DNA from: Gammaproteobacteria bacterium
Lineage (GTDB): Bacteria; Pseudomonadota; Gammaproteobacteria; Xanthomonadales; SZUA-36
Direction of reading: 5' to 3'
Length of the DNA: 64,000 nucleotides
Assembly (NCBI GenBank): GCA_030431095.1
Contig: JAUIJU010000008.1
Coordinates: 1 to 64,000, forward strand
The number at the start of each line of letters is the position of its first letter. Position 1 is the stretch's first letter. The notes below the pieces were generated by a model that had not been told where the DNA came from, did not search any database, and saw only the letters and a list, made by a program, of their open reading frames with translations. Of the stretch, positions 46,793 to 55,193 are shown piece after piece. The translations under genes were made by a program, and so were the position numbers.

Positions 46793-47488
46793 ATGACAGA
46801 TCTCCTTGACCAGAAAGTGCAGGTTCAGTCGCTGGTGGACATCGTGACCGAGCGACTCGAGGCCGCGATCATCAGTGGCAACCTGGAGCCGGGCAGCCGG
46901 CTACAGGAAAAAACCCTGTCCGCATCGCTGGGCGTCAGCCGTGGGCCACTCAGGGAAGCGATCCGCCGACTGGAAGGTCGGCGGCTTGTCGAGCGCACGC
47001 CCAACAAGGGGGTTCGCGTCACCTCGCTGACCCGCAAGGATTTCTCGGAACTGCACCGTCTGCAGGAGGTGCTGCAGGGCCTGGCCAGCGCCCTGGCCGC
47101 GGAACACGTCACCGACGAAGAACTCCGGACGCTGGAAGAAACGCTGGCGGCCCACCGTGAACGCGCGGCATTGAAAGGGGCGGACCTGGAGTACGCCGAA
47201 GACCTTGATGCCAAGTTTCACACCCAGATCATCAAGGCCAGCCGCAATGAGCGCCTGATCGACCTGCTCAGTGGCGACCTGCACTTCCTGATCCGGGTCA
47301 ACCAGTACAAGTTCACCGTTTCACCCAAACGCGCCCAGGCGGTGCTCGACGAGCATGCGGCCATCCTCGACGCGCTGAAGAAACGCGACCCCGAGGCCGC
47401 CGAGCACACGATGCGCGAACACATTCGTGCCGGGAGGAGGGAACTGGAAAGCCAGTTCGCCGGATCCCTCGAACCGACGCCGGACTGA
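46793..47488 (+). CDS. GntR family transcriptional regulator (FadR/FCD type)
   Basis: A 231-residue repressor-type protein. A winged-helix GntR domain (residues about 15-80: SRLQEKTLSASLGVSRGPLREAIRRLEGRRLV) is followed by an FCD effector domain with metal-binding pattern (Asp in DLDAKFHTQ, then His in DEHAAIL and MREHI). FCD regulators usually sense small organic acids. It is the best candidate to bind the TGT-NN-ACA sites in the island's divergent promoters. Confidence 0.93.
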   Translation: MTDLLDQKVQVQSLVDIVTERLEAAIISGNLEPGSRLQEKTLSASLGVSRGPLREAIRRLEGRRLVERTPNKGVRVTSLTRKDFSELHRLQEVLQGLASALAAEHVTDEELRTLEETLAAHRERAALKGADLEYAEDLDAKFHTQIIKASRNERLIDLLSGDLHFLIRVNQYKFTVSPKRAQAVLDEHAAILDALKKRDPEAAEHTMREHIRAGRRELESQFAGSLEPTPD

Positions 47489-47546
47489 ACCGCCGGCCAT
47501 TCAGCGCGACCACGGGCGCTCGGTAACCCACGTGACGGAGCGCCCG

Positions 47547-48752
47547 ATGAGCTACCTCAGAGAATTTCGGATCAACTGGCGCGCCCTGGCGGCCGCCTCG
47601 ATCGGCATGAGCGCCGGTTACAGCCTCGTCAACTACATCAACAACCTGTTCACGCCGCAGCTGCTGGATGCCTTCGACTGGACCCGGGCCGACATCGCCC
47701 TGGTGGGCGTCACGGCGTTCCTGGGGGTCGTCACCCAGCCCATCGCGGGGCGACTGACCGATGCGTTCGGGGTACGGCCGGTGGCCGCCGTTGGGGTGGT
47801 CTGCGCACCACTGGCCTTTCTCGGCCTGAGCGCGATGACCGGCCCTTTCTACCAGTTCTTCGTGCTCAGCTTCCTGCAGATCATCATCGTCGGTGGCACC
47901 ACGGGCGCCGTGGTCTATGCCCGGCTGATCGCCTCGGACTTCACCGCGGCACGTGGCGTCGCCCTGGCCATCGCGGCCTCGGCCGCGCCCGTTGCCGGCG
48001 CCGTGTGCACGCCCTTCCTGTCCGCCCTGATCGAGGCACAGGGCTGGAGAGCCGGCTACGTGGCCCTGGCCGGGGGCACCGCGATCGCGGGACTCATCGC
48101 TTTGTGCCTGGTGCCGAAACGCCGGGCGGAACCCGCTGTCAACATGGACGCGCCGGAACCGATGAAAGTCGGCTACGGCCCCATTTTCCGTTCGCGCGCT
48201 TTCCAGTTGATCACCGGCGGAATCGTGCTGTGCAACCTGGCCTTCGTGATGCTGACCGCGCACCTCAAGGTCATCCTTCTGGACAAGGGCGTGACGTCGT
48301 CCACCGGTTCGTGGCTGGTTTCGCTGTTCGCCTTCAGCGTGGTCGTGGGCAGGATCGTGTGCGGCGTCGCGCTGGACCGATTTCCTTCCTACCTGGTCAC
48401 GGCCATCGCCCTGGGACTGCCCGCCATCGGCCTGGGCACGCTGGCCCTGGACCTGTCCGCCATCGCGGTCCTGACGTTCGCCGTCATGCTGCTGGGTCTG
48501 TCACTGGGCGCCGAGGGCGACATCCTTGCCTACATCGTGCGCGACTACTTTCCCATGGAGATTTTCAGCTCCGTGCTGGGGCTGGTCATCGGCGGGCTGG
48601 CCCTGTCCGTGTCCGGTGGAGCGATGCTGCTGAGCTGGACGGTTGGCATGACCGAAACCTACACCCTGTTCCTGGGCGTCAGCTCCATCGCCGCGATGAT
48701 CGGCTGCATGCTGCTGTTCCTGCTGCAACGCGAACCGCTGGCCACGGAGTGA
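47547..48752 (+). CDS. MFS transporter (island transporter 1)
   Basis: The 401-residue protein starts at ATG 47547 behind GGAG. About twelve membrane helices are visible; MFS loop motif GRLTDAFGVRPV lies between helices 2 and 3. It resembles oxalate/formate antiporter-like and monocarboxylate-type MFS proteins (inference from SIGMSAGYSLVNYINNLF and the general pattern). It lies 58 bases after the GntR gene and is likely a permease for the island's substrate or product. Confidence 0.9.
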   Translation: MSYLREFRINWRALAAASIGMSAGYSLVNYINNLFTPQLLDAFDWTRADIALVGVTAFLGVVTQPIAGRLTDAFGVRPVAAVGVVCAPLAFLGLSAMTGPFYQFFVLSFLQIIIVGGTTGAVVYARLIASDFTAARGVALAIAASAAPVAGAVCTPFLSALIEAQGWRAGYVALAGGTAIAGLIALCLVPKRRAEPAVNMDAPEPMKVGYGPIFRSRAFQLITGGIVLCNLAFVMLTAHLKVILLDKGVTSSTGSWLVSLFAFSVVVGRIVCGVALDRFPSYLVTAIALGLPAIGLGTLALDLSAIAVLTFAVMLLGLSLGAEGDILAYIVRDYFPMEIFSSVLGLVIGGLALSVSGGAMLLSWTVGMTETYTLFLGVSSIAAMIGCMLLFLLQREPLATE

Positions 48753-48768
48753 CGCCCGCGATGCGGGG

Positions 48769-50508
48769 TCATTCGTAGCCGCTGTTCGAACCACCGGCGC
48801 CGAGGTTGTCGCCCGGTTCTCCGTACCAGGTCCGGAATTCCGCCACGTCGGGCATCATGCTCATTTCGTTGTTGGCCACCGGGTCGATCTCGACGTGAAT
48901 CACCGCGGGTTTGCCGGATGCCAGGGCCCGCTCCATGGCTGGCGCGATCTCCTCCACCTTCTCGACATACTCGCCGTGGGCGCCGAAACTCTCGGCGGTC
49001 CTGTCCAGTCGAACGCCCTGGCTCCAGTGACCCTCGGGCTCCCCCGTGTCCGGACCGAGAATGGCCCGGTACGAGGCCACCTCGATTCCCCAGGCATGGT
49101 CGACGCCGACAACGCAGATGATCGGCAGGTTCTTGCGCACCGCGGTTTCCAGTTCGGACACGTGAAACAGGAACGAGGAATCCCCGGTCATCAGCACGAC
49201 GCTCCGATCGTTGCCGACTCCCAGCTGGGCGCCGCAAGCATACGGCAGGCCCGGCCCGATACTGCCGTAGTTGGCGTTCCAGAACAGGTCACGCGGAAGA
49301 AATTGCAGGTAGTGGGCGAAATAAAGGCCGGTGGCCCCGCCGTCACGGATGATGACGCTGTCCCTGGGAATGACCTTCGAAACCTCCATGGCCAGCCGAC
49401 CGGGATGCACCGGGCTGGATTGCGCCGGGCAGGCATCGAACGACGCCTGGCGGGCGGCGTCCCGCGCCTTCGTCCACGTTTCGATCCGCGCGTCCGCGCT
49501 GCGCTCCAGGGATGCAGCGGCCCGGGTCAGCTGCGGCACCACGTCCCGCAGATCGCCCACCAGCGCGACATCGATCGGGCGGTTGGCGCCGATCGTCGTG
49601 GGATCCCGCTCGATGTGAATCCACTTGCGGTCGGTGTTGCCCTTACTCCAGTGCTGGCCCCTGCCGTAATGCACGGGCTCCCCGAGCTCGGTGCCGATGG
49701 CGACGACCACGTCCGCTTCACCGGCAATTTCCGCACCGGTGGCCGTGCCGTACTGAAAAGTCTGGTCCTCGATGCCCTCGGGAACGCTGCAACCCCCACT
49801 GGTCTGCAAGACCGGGCAGGCCAAGGTCTTCGCCAGCCGGGCCACCGCCTCGTGGCTGCGCGTGGCGAACGCCGCGGAGCCGACCAGCAACACGGGAAGG
49901 CTGGCATCGCGCAACAACCCGACGGCGCGCTCGACCGCCTCGGTGCCGGCCTCCTGCTTCACCAGGCGATAGGCGCTCGGGGGCGGCGCCGGCGGCAGAT
50001 CCAGTTTGGCAAACAACACGCTCATCGGGAAGTCGACATAAACCGGTCCCGGCGTGCCACTGGTCGCCTGGCGAAACGCCTCCTGGATGATTTCATCGAC
50101 TTGTTCGGGGTACTCGATGACGCCGACATACTTGCAGAACGATTCGAAAAACTGGGGCTGGCTCAGGTACTGGATCTTTCCCCGGCGAGCCCGTTGCTCA
50201 TAGATGCGGTGTCGCTGTCCGCCGATGAACACCGTCGGTGCCAGTTCCTTGGCCGAATGGATCGCCCCGGACACCAGGTTGGCGACCCCCGGCCCCTTGT
50301 TGGCCACGACCACACCCGGCTTGCCCGTCATCCGGTACAGGGCGTCGCTCATGAAGCACGCCGCTTCCTCGTGATGCGGCGCCACGATGCGCATCCCCCG
50401 TTTTTCCGCCTCGACGTACATGCCGAAAAAGCTCGGGTCGGGAATACCGAGAATGGTGTCGATGTCTTCCGCCTGGATGAGGTCGATGATGCGTTCGTGC
50501 ATGAGCAT
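48769..50508 (-). CDS. Thiamine-diphosphate-dependent enzyme (acetolactate synthase-like superfamily)
   Basis: A 579-residue three-domain ThDP enzyme. The catalytic Glu is in PHHEEAACFMSDAL; the PP domain has GDSSFLFHVSELETAV, where the usual GDG is GDS, and the terminal NN of the cofactor motif reads VD (VVGVDHAWG). A middle FAD/ADP-type domain is present (GSAAFATRSHEAVARL). It resembles 2-hydroxyacyl-CoA lyase or benzaldehyde lyase more than biosynthetic acetolactate synthase. It probably cleaves or joins a 2-keto or 2-hydroxy acid in the island's pathway. It is divergent from MFS transporter 2 and its ATG is preceded by AGGG. Confidence 0.88.
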   Translation of the reverse strand: MLMHERIIDLIQAEDIDTILGIPDPSFFGMYVEAEKRGMRIVAPHHEEAACFMSDALYRMTGKPGVVVANKGPGVANLVSGAIHSAKELAPTVFIGGQRHRIYEQRARRGKIQYLSQPQFFESFCKYVGVIEYPEQVDEIIQEAFRQATSGTPGPVYVDFPMSVLFAKLDLPPAPPPSAYRLVKQEAGTEAVERAVGLLRDASLPVLLVGSAAFATRSHEAVARLAKTLACPVLQTSGGCSVPEGIEDQTFQYGTATGAEIAGEADVVVAIGTELGEPVHYGRGQHWSKGNTDRKWIHIERDPTTIGANRPIDVALVGDLRDVVPQLTRAAASLERSADARIETWTKARDAARQASFDACPAQSSPVHPGRLAMEVSKVIPRDSVIIRDGGATGLYFAHYLQFLPRDLFWNANYGSIGPGLPYACGAQLGVGNDRSVVLMTGDSSFLFHVSELETAVRKNLPIICVVGVDHAWGIEVASYRAILGPDTGEPEGHWSQGVRLDRTAESFGAHGEYVEKVEEIAPAMERALASGKPAVIHVEIDPVANNEMSMMPDVAEFRTWYGEPGDNLGAGGSNSGYE

Positions 50509-50623
50509 GATGGATTACCCTGTGTTGGATGGTATTCGCCCGGTTTCCGCGCAGGCGCTCGCCGGGCCGTGAGCCGTGTTGGCCACCCCGTGCCGGTCGG
50601 TAGCCAACCCGTTCACGATAGCA

Positions 50624-50638
50624 TAAAGTGTCAACAGT
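50624..50638. promoter_or_regulatory. Candidate operator, island site 2
   Basis: TAAAGTGTCAACAGT in the divergent region between the ThDP enzyme and MFS transporter 2, with the palindrome TGT-CA-ACA. It matches site 1 (43565-43579) in 13 of 15 bases; the flanking bases TAAAG and AGT are identical. Confidence 0.45.
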
Positions 50639-50682
50639 TTACTTTCATAATTACTACAACCTCATCAAACAGGCTCATTCCT

Positions 50683-51999
50683 ATGAGGACACGTGGAGCA
50701 AGCCCCGGCGGAGCGTGGTACGTGGTCGGCGTACTCGCCGTCCTGCTGGCCTTTTCCTACTTCGACCGATTCATTCTCGCGCTCCTGGCAGACGCCATTT
50801 CCCAGGACCTCGACCTGAGCGACCAGCAGATGGGCGTGCTCATCGGGTTCGGCTTCGCGCTGGTGTACAGCCTGGCTGGCCTGCCGATCGCCTGGTACCT
50901 CGACCATGGCAACCGCGTCCTGGGCGTCGCCCTGGGGGTGCTGGTGTGGAGCGCGTGCACCGTGGCATCCGGCTTTGCGCAGAGTTTCGAAGGGCTGCTG
51001 GTGCTCCGGGCCGGGGTGGCCATCGGCGAAGCCGTGCTCACACCCGCGCTGGTCTCGATGGTGGCGGACATGTTCATGCCGGAAAAACGCGGCAAGCCGA
51101 CAGCCATCTACCTGGCCCTGGGCACGGTCATGACCGGCGGCGCCTTTGTCGCCGGCGGCTTTGCCGTGCAGCTGGCCGAATGGCTGCAACCCGCGTTCGC
51201 CGACCTGGCGGTCTGGCGCCTGACCCTGGTGATCGTGGGTCTGCCAGGCACGCTGCTGGTGGTGCTGTTGCTGCTGACTGTCGCTGAACCGGTACGGCGC
51301 CCCGACACACCTTCGCCGGATGGGAGCACGGTCAGCGTCAATTCCGCGCTGGCGCACATGCGGTCCCACGCGGCCTTCTACATCCCTTTCTACGTGTGCT
51401 ACGGCTTCGGTGTCTCGCTGGGCTTCGCGGCGTTCAGCTGGGTGCCGACGATCCTGGTGCGATCCCACGGCTTCGACGTGTCGGGCTCCGGGTTCGCGTT
51501 TGGCAGTGTCGCCATTCCGGCCATCGTTGCCGGCACCCTGTTCTGGAGCTGGCTGGTGGACCGTATGGGCTATCGGGGCGCCGGACCGACGATCACGCTG
51601 CTGATCGGCGTCGCCCTCACCCTGTTCGCCGCCCTGGCCGGGCTGCTCGCCCGGGACACCCTGGTAACCGTGGTGGCGGCCGCGCTGCTGTGCGCCGGCT
51701 CGGGGGTGTTCACACCCGTGTTCGCGCTGGTCGTCCAGCAGGCCACGCCGCCCCGTTTGCATGCCCGGTTAATGGCGGTCGCCCTGCTGGCGGCAAGCAT
51801 CATCGGCTCCGGGGTCGGTCCGCTCGCCCCGCCCGTGCTGGCTCCCTGGTTCGGCGACAGCCCGGACGCGCTCAGGCTTGCCGTGTTTTCCTACGTGCTG
51901 GTCGTCGGCGTGGTGGTCATCGCCGGTCTGCTTCTGGGCGCGCCGGGTTATCGCAGGCTGGCGCAAGCGAACCCTGCAATCGAACGCGCAGGCGCCTGA
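50683..51999 (+). CDS. MFS transporter (island transporter 2)
   Basis: The 438-residue protein starts at ATG 50683. It has about twelve membrane helices with SYFDRFILALLADAI in the first, typical of the aromatic-acid/H+ symporter and spinster-like MFS groups (DRF/DR motif), and LDHGNRVLGVALGV in loop 2-3. The second MFS gene in the island is not closely similar to the first. It is convergent with CMD paralog 2. Confidence 0.9.
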   Translation: MRTRGASPGGAWYVVGVLAVLLAFSYFDRFILALLADAISQDLDLSDQQMGVLIGFGFALVYSLAGLPIAWYLDHGNRVLGVALGVLVWSACTVASGFAQSFEGLLVLRAGVAIGEAVLTPALVSMVADMFMPEKRGKPTAIYLALGTVMTGGAFVAGGFAVQLAEWLQPAFADLAVWRLTLVIVGLPGTLLVVLLLLTVAEPVRRPDTPSPDGSTVSVNSALAHMRSHAAFYIPFYVCYGFGVSLGFAAFSWVPTILVRSHGFDVSGSGFAFGSVAIPAIVAGTLFWSWLVDRMGYRGAGPTITLLIGVALTLFAALAGLLARDTLVTVVAAALLCAGSGVFTPVFALVVQQATPPRLHARLMAVALLAASIIGSGVGPLAPPVLAPWFGDSPDALRLAVFSYVLVVGVVVIAGLLLGAPGYRRLAQANPAIERAGA

Positions 52000-52018
52000 C
52001 CGTTTTCCACCCGGCGAG

Positions 52019-52591
52019 TCAGTCGTTGTCCAGGTCCGGCTTCGCGGCATTGATGATCATGGCCCAGAACGCCCACCAGGCGACGGCCGCGGTGAACTCC
52101 ACCGTCCCCCGCTCGCCAAATTGCGCCTTGACCCGCTCCAGCAACTCATCCGGAATGTCCCCATCCACGGTCGCCAGGGCGTACTCGATGACCAGCCGTT
52201 GCTCTTCGTCAAACAGGCTGCTCGATGCCCAGTAAGGAATGGCTGCCTGCTGCTCCGCGGTGATTCCCTCCGCGATAGCGACGTCGTAGTGGCAACGAAA
52301 CGAGTACTCACAGTTGAGGGCATAGTTCAGTGACTGAACGGCGAGCTCGCGAAGATCCCTGCGTTGCGCCCACTTCAGCTCCATCACGAAAAACTTGCTC
52401 ATTTTGCCCAACTGGAGCGCCAGCTCCGGGTTGTGCGCAACGATCGCAAATCCGAGTTTCGTCTGTTTGAAGACGGGGTCGTCTTCGCCGGGACAGGCAA
52501 ACTCGAACAAGGCCTTCGCCGCGACCGCTTCCTCTTCACTCAGGTCATCGGGAACATCCGTTGGGCGTTTTACGAGGTCAATTCGGCTCAT
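52019..52591 (-). CDS. Carboxymuconolactone decarboxylase-fold protein (paralog 2)
   Basis: A 190-residue protein; ATG 52591 follows GAGAGGAG by seven bases. The active-site-like segment is NCEYSFRCH: again the second Cys of AhpD CxxC is a Ser, with Cys and His kept. It is related to the protein at 46072-46668 across its whole length, so the two are duplicated enzymes in one island, perhaps for two steps or two substrates. It lies 23 bases downstream of iclR on the same strand and is probably co-transcribed. Confidence 0.85.
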   Translation of the reverse strand: MSRIDLVKRPTDVPDDLSEEEAVAAKALFEFACPGEDDPVFKQTKLGFAIVAHNPELALQLGKMSKFFVMELKWAQRRDLRELAVQSLNYALNCEYSFRCHYDVAIAEGITAEQQAAIPYWASSSLFDEEQRLVIEYALATVDGDIPDELLERVKAQFGERGTVEFTAAVAWWAFWAMIINAAKPDLDND

Positions 52592-52614
52592 TCAATTTCT
52601 CCTCTCTTCGTTGA

Positions 52615-53361
52615 TCACACCACCCCCTGCTGATGAAATTCATCCACCCGGCGCTTGAGCAAGTCGCCAAGCGCCGCGGCCTGGTCCTCGATCCGCGATA
52701 TCGGTCCCCCGATGGCGATCGAGTTGCGGCGGCCATTGAAGGCGAACGGCACGGCAATTCCGGCGACGCCGGGCGCGAACATGCCCAGGTTGGCGTACCA
52801 GCCTTGCGCAGCCTGCGCTTCCAGGTCGGCTTCCACTTCCTGCGGGGACTGGAAACTCTCCAGTGCGTAATGCTGGTAGTCGATACGCGCCAGCACCGCG
52901 TTTCGCTCCGAGGGCGCGTACTGGGCCAGGATGGCCTTGCCTGCCGAGGCCACGTGAATCGGCAGCCGCTGGCCGATGGTCGCGATGAAGCGGATATCCG
53001 CGCTGGACTCCACCACGTCGATGAACACCACGCTGGCGCCCTCCGGCGCGGCCAGGCAGACCGTCTCACCCGTTTCATCCGCCAGTGCTTCGAGCAAATG
53101 GTGAACCGCTTCGGGCAGCGGCTGGGATTCGGCGAACACCTGCGCGAGGTCCATCCAGCGCGTTGTGGGGAAATAGCCGCCGCGCGGGGCGGGCTGGTAA
53201 AGGTACCCCTCATCGACCAGGGTCTGGACCGTGTTGAAGGTACTGGAGCGAGGCCAGCCCAGCTCATCCACGATCTCCCGCACCGAGAGTGGGCGGCGCC
53301 TCTGCGCGAACAGGTCCATCAACCGGAATAGATTGGCAATCTGCCTGACCTTTGTTGACAT
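52615..53361 (-). CDS. IclR family transcriptional regulator
   Basis: A 248-residue protein with an N-terminal winged helix (FRLMDLFAQRRRPLSVREIVDELGWPRSSTFNTVQTLV) and a C-terminal effector-binding domain (VCLAAPEGASVVFIDVVES; RLPIHVASAGKAILA; GVAGIAVPF). IclR proteins usually control catabolic operons in response to the substrate. It is divergent from the UGSC operon with a 105-base gap that holds a good palindrome; its own ATG codon overlaps a TGTTGACA sequence at 53353-53360. Confidence 0.93.
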   Translation of the reverse strand: MSTKVRQIANLFRLMDLFAQRRRPLSVREIVDELGWPRSSTFNTVQTLVDEGYLYQPAPRGGYFPTTRWMDLAQVFAESQPLPEAVHHLLEALADETGETVCLAAPEGASVVFIDVVESSADIRFIATIGQRLPIHVASAGKAILAQYAPSERNAVLARIDYQHYALESFQSPQEVEADLEAQAAQGWYANLGMFAPGVAGIAVPFAFNGRRNSIAIGGPISRIEDQAAALGDLLKRRVDEFHQQGVV

Positions 53362-53403
53362 GGCTACGTGTTCGCCCCAGTATAGTCTTTATAACTAGAT
53401 TTT

Positions 53404-53425
53404 ATAGTCCAGTATTTTGGACTTT
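53404..53425. promoter_or_regulatory. Candidate IclR operator of the UGSC operon
   Basis: An inverted repeat, AGTCCA at 53406-53411 and TGGACT at 53418-53423, extended by near-symmetric AT bases on both sides (seven of eight pairs match in each arm). It lies 41 bases before the UGSC start. TATAGTC, which begins the left arm at 53403, also occurs at 53381-53387, 22 bases upstream (two helical turns). Confidence 0.5.
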
Positions 53426-53466
53426 AATTCAAGCTCTTTTTCACGTCACTGCTGGAGGACGCACCC

Positions 53467-54033
53467 ATGGCACTCGGCACGGTACTGGACCCCACGGCAC
53501 GGTCCACCGACGACATCAGCGCTCCCGGCCCCGACGCCGGGCCACTGGCCGGCAAGACCGTCGGCTTCCGCCTCGACGAGATCTGGCGCGCCTGGGACTG
53601 GATCGTCGAATCCTGGGGCGAGGCATTCCAACAACAGGGCGCCGCGGTGAAGGTCTGGCGCTCCCACCAGGGGCGCACGGGCGCCGCGGGCGAACGCGTG
53701 GCGGCCGAACTGGACGCGTTTCTCGATTCCATCGATATCGCGGTAGTCGGCCTGGCCAACTGCGGCTCATGCACCGGCTGGACCGTGCGCGACGCCCTGG
53801 CGGCCGCCGACAAGGGCCTGCCGACCACCGCTGTGTGCACCGAGGTGTTCCAGGAACTGGCGCAGAACCTGGCCGCCCGGGGGGGGCGCAGCGGCCTGCG
53901 CCTGCACGTACTGCCTTATCCCCTGAACGAAAAGGAACACGATGAGGTCACCGCCGTGGCCCGGTCCCACGTCGAGGGCCTGCTGCACACCATGGGTTGC
54001 ACGACCGGCGAACTGAAGGAGGCCAGCGGATGA
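53467..54033 (+). CDS. UGSC-family protein, cysteine form
   Basis: A 188-residue cytoplasmic protein of the UGSC family, first noticed as selenoproteins in marine metagenomes (Sec-Gly-Ser-Cys motif). Here the motif is Cys-Gly-Ser-Cys in VVGLANCGSCTGWT, with a TGC codon in place of TGA, so no selenocysteine is needed. A CxxC-like pair in this setting suggests thiol redox chemistry or metal binding; I know of no proven reaction. ATG 53467 follows GGAGG by eight bases. It is coupled (ATGA) to the next gene and controlled by a divergent IclR gene. Confidence 0.8.
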   Translation: MALGTVLDPTARSTDDISAPGPDAGPLAGKTVGFRLDEIWRAWDWIVESWGEAFQQQGAAVKVWRSHQGRTGAAGERVAAELDAFLDSIDIAVVGLANCGSCTGWTVRDALAAADKGLPTTAVCTEVFQELAQNLAARGGRSGLRLHVLPYPLNEKEHDEVTAVARSHVEGLLHTMGCTTGELKEASG

Positions 54034-55193
54034 TGCGCACGATCAGCCAGAACACCGTGAAGACGCAGAAATCCGTCGACCTGCGTGATTGCGGACCGGA
54101 AGGCTGCGATATCGACTGGCTGTCGAGCCGCAGGCACGAAACCGAGATCGACGACGTGATGGCCTTCACCGAGTTCGCCACCGCCCTGGGCTGGGGTGAC
54201 GGATTGCCGGTGATCCCACCGACCGAGTCCCGGGTGCGGGAATTTCTCAATCGAAACAACCGATACGCAGACGAGCAGATCTGCATCCTGCCCCCGGCCG
54301 ACGGTGAGTGCACCGTCGAAAAAATCGCCATCAACGCGGTCATGGCGGGCGCCCCGGCGGAATCCCTGCCATTGCTGATCGCCACCATGGAAGCCATCGC
54401 CGATCCGGACTTCGAGCTGTTCGGACTGAATACCACGACGGCGCCGGTGCTGCCGCTGGCGGTGGTGAACGGGCCGGTCCGTGACCTGCTGGATATCCCT
54501 TACCAGCACGGCTGCCTGGGCGGCGCCCGAACCCGCGCAACGGCCATCGGACGCGCCATTCGACTGCTGATCCGCAACGTCGGCGGCCAGGAAGCGAACG
54601 TCACGTCACAAACCACCTTCGGCTCCCCCGGGCGCATCGGCGGAATCCTGTTCGCCGAGTGGGAGGAGCGCTCGCCCTGGCCGCCGTTCGCGGAGCGCCG
54701 CGGCGTGAACGGTGACGCGGTGTCCGTTTACGGCACCATGGGCACGCAGAACATCATCGACACCACCTCGACCCGGGGGCAGGAATTCCTCGAAATGATC
54801 GGCAAGTCCCTGGGCTATCCGGGCGCCAACGGCTACTCACCGGCAATGCCGTTCGCCGAAATGATGGTGGCCATCAACCCGGTGTGGGCCGAGATCATTC
54901 ACCGCGACGTGCCGCGCCTGGAAGACGTCCAGGAGTTGATCTGGAAGCACGCGGCGATCGATGCCGACCGACTGCTGCCCAAGCACCGGGAACAGCTGGA
55001 GGCCCAGGACCGGATCGTCGGCGGCAAGGCCTACGTCACGGTGGAACCCAAGGACGTACTGATCGTGTGCTGCGGCGGTACCGGCGGACTTCACGCCACC
55101 GGCTTTCACAGCTTCGGCAGCTGCCTCACCCAGACCCGCGCCCTGGTCCCCGGACCGGACCACACCGACCCGCAGGCGCCAGCGAAGTCGTAA
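54030..55193 (+). CDS. Conserved partner of the UGSC protein, function unknown
   Basis: The 387-residue protein starts at ATG 54030 (overlap ATGA), behind AAGGAGG. No signal peptide or membrane helix is seen. Conserved-looking stretches: FATALGWGDGLPVIPPTE, INAVMAGAPAESLPL, GLNTTTAPVLPLAVVNGP, and near the C-terminus CCGGTGGLHATGFHSFGSC, which has several Cys and a second GSC. I recognise no characterised domain. Coupling to the UGSC gene suggests a two-subunit enzyme. The last codons fall inside a direct repeat (55183-55260). Confidence 0.75.
   Translation: MMRTISQNTVKTQKSVDLRDCGPEGCDIDWLSSRRHETEIDDVMAFTEFATALGWGDGLPVIPPTESRVREFLNRNNRYADEQICILPPADGECTVEKIAINAVMAGAPAESLPLLIATMEAIADPDFELFGLNTTTAPVLPLAVVNGPVRDLLDIPYQHGCLGGARTRATAIGRAIRLLIRNVGGQEANVTSQTTFGSPGRIGGILFAEWEERSPWPPFAERRGVNGDAVSVYGTMGTQNIIDTTSTRGQEFLEMIGKSLGYPGANGYSPAMPFAEMMVAINPVWAEIIHRDVPRLEDVQELIWKHAAIDADRLLPKHREQLEAQDRIVGGKAYVTVEPKDVLIVCCGGTGGLHATGFHSFGSCLTQTRALVPGPDHTDPQAPAKS

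Noticed and set aside
48137-48144. Another TGTCAACA like the island operator
   Set aside because: It lies inside the coding sequence of MFS transporter 1 without the flanking TAAAG/AGT bases; most likely chance, and a reminder that the 8-base core alone is weak evidence.
53355-53386. TTGACA and TATAGT as a plus-strand promoter of the UGSC operon
   Set aside because: The spacing is 20 bases, too long for a good sigma-70 promoter, and TTGACA overlaps the iclR start codon.
53755-53780. Selenocysteine in the UGSC protein
   Set aside because: The codon at the Sec position is TGC, not TGA, and no SECIS-like hairpin is needed or evident.
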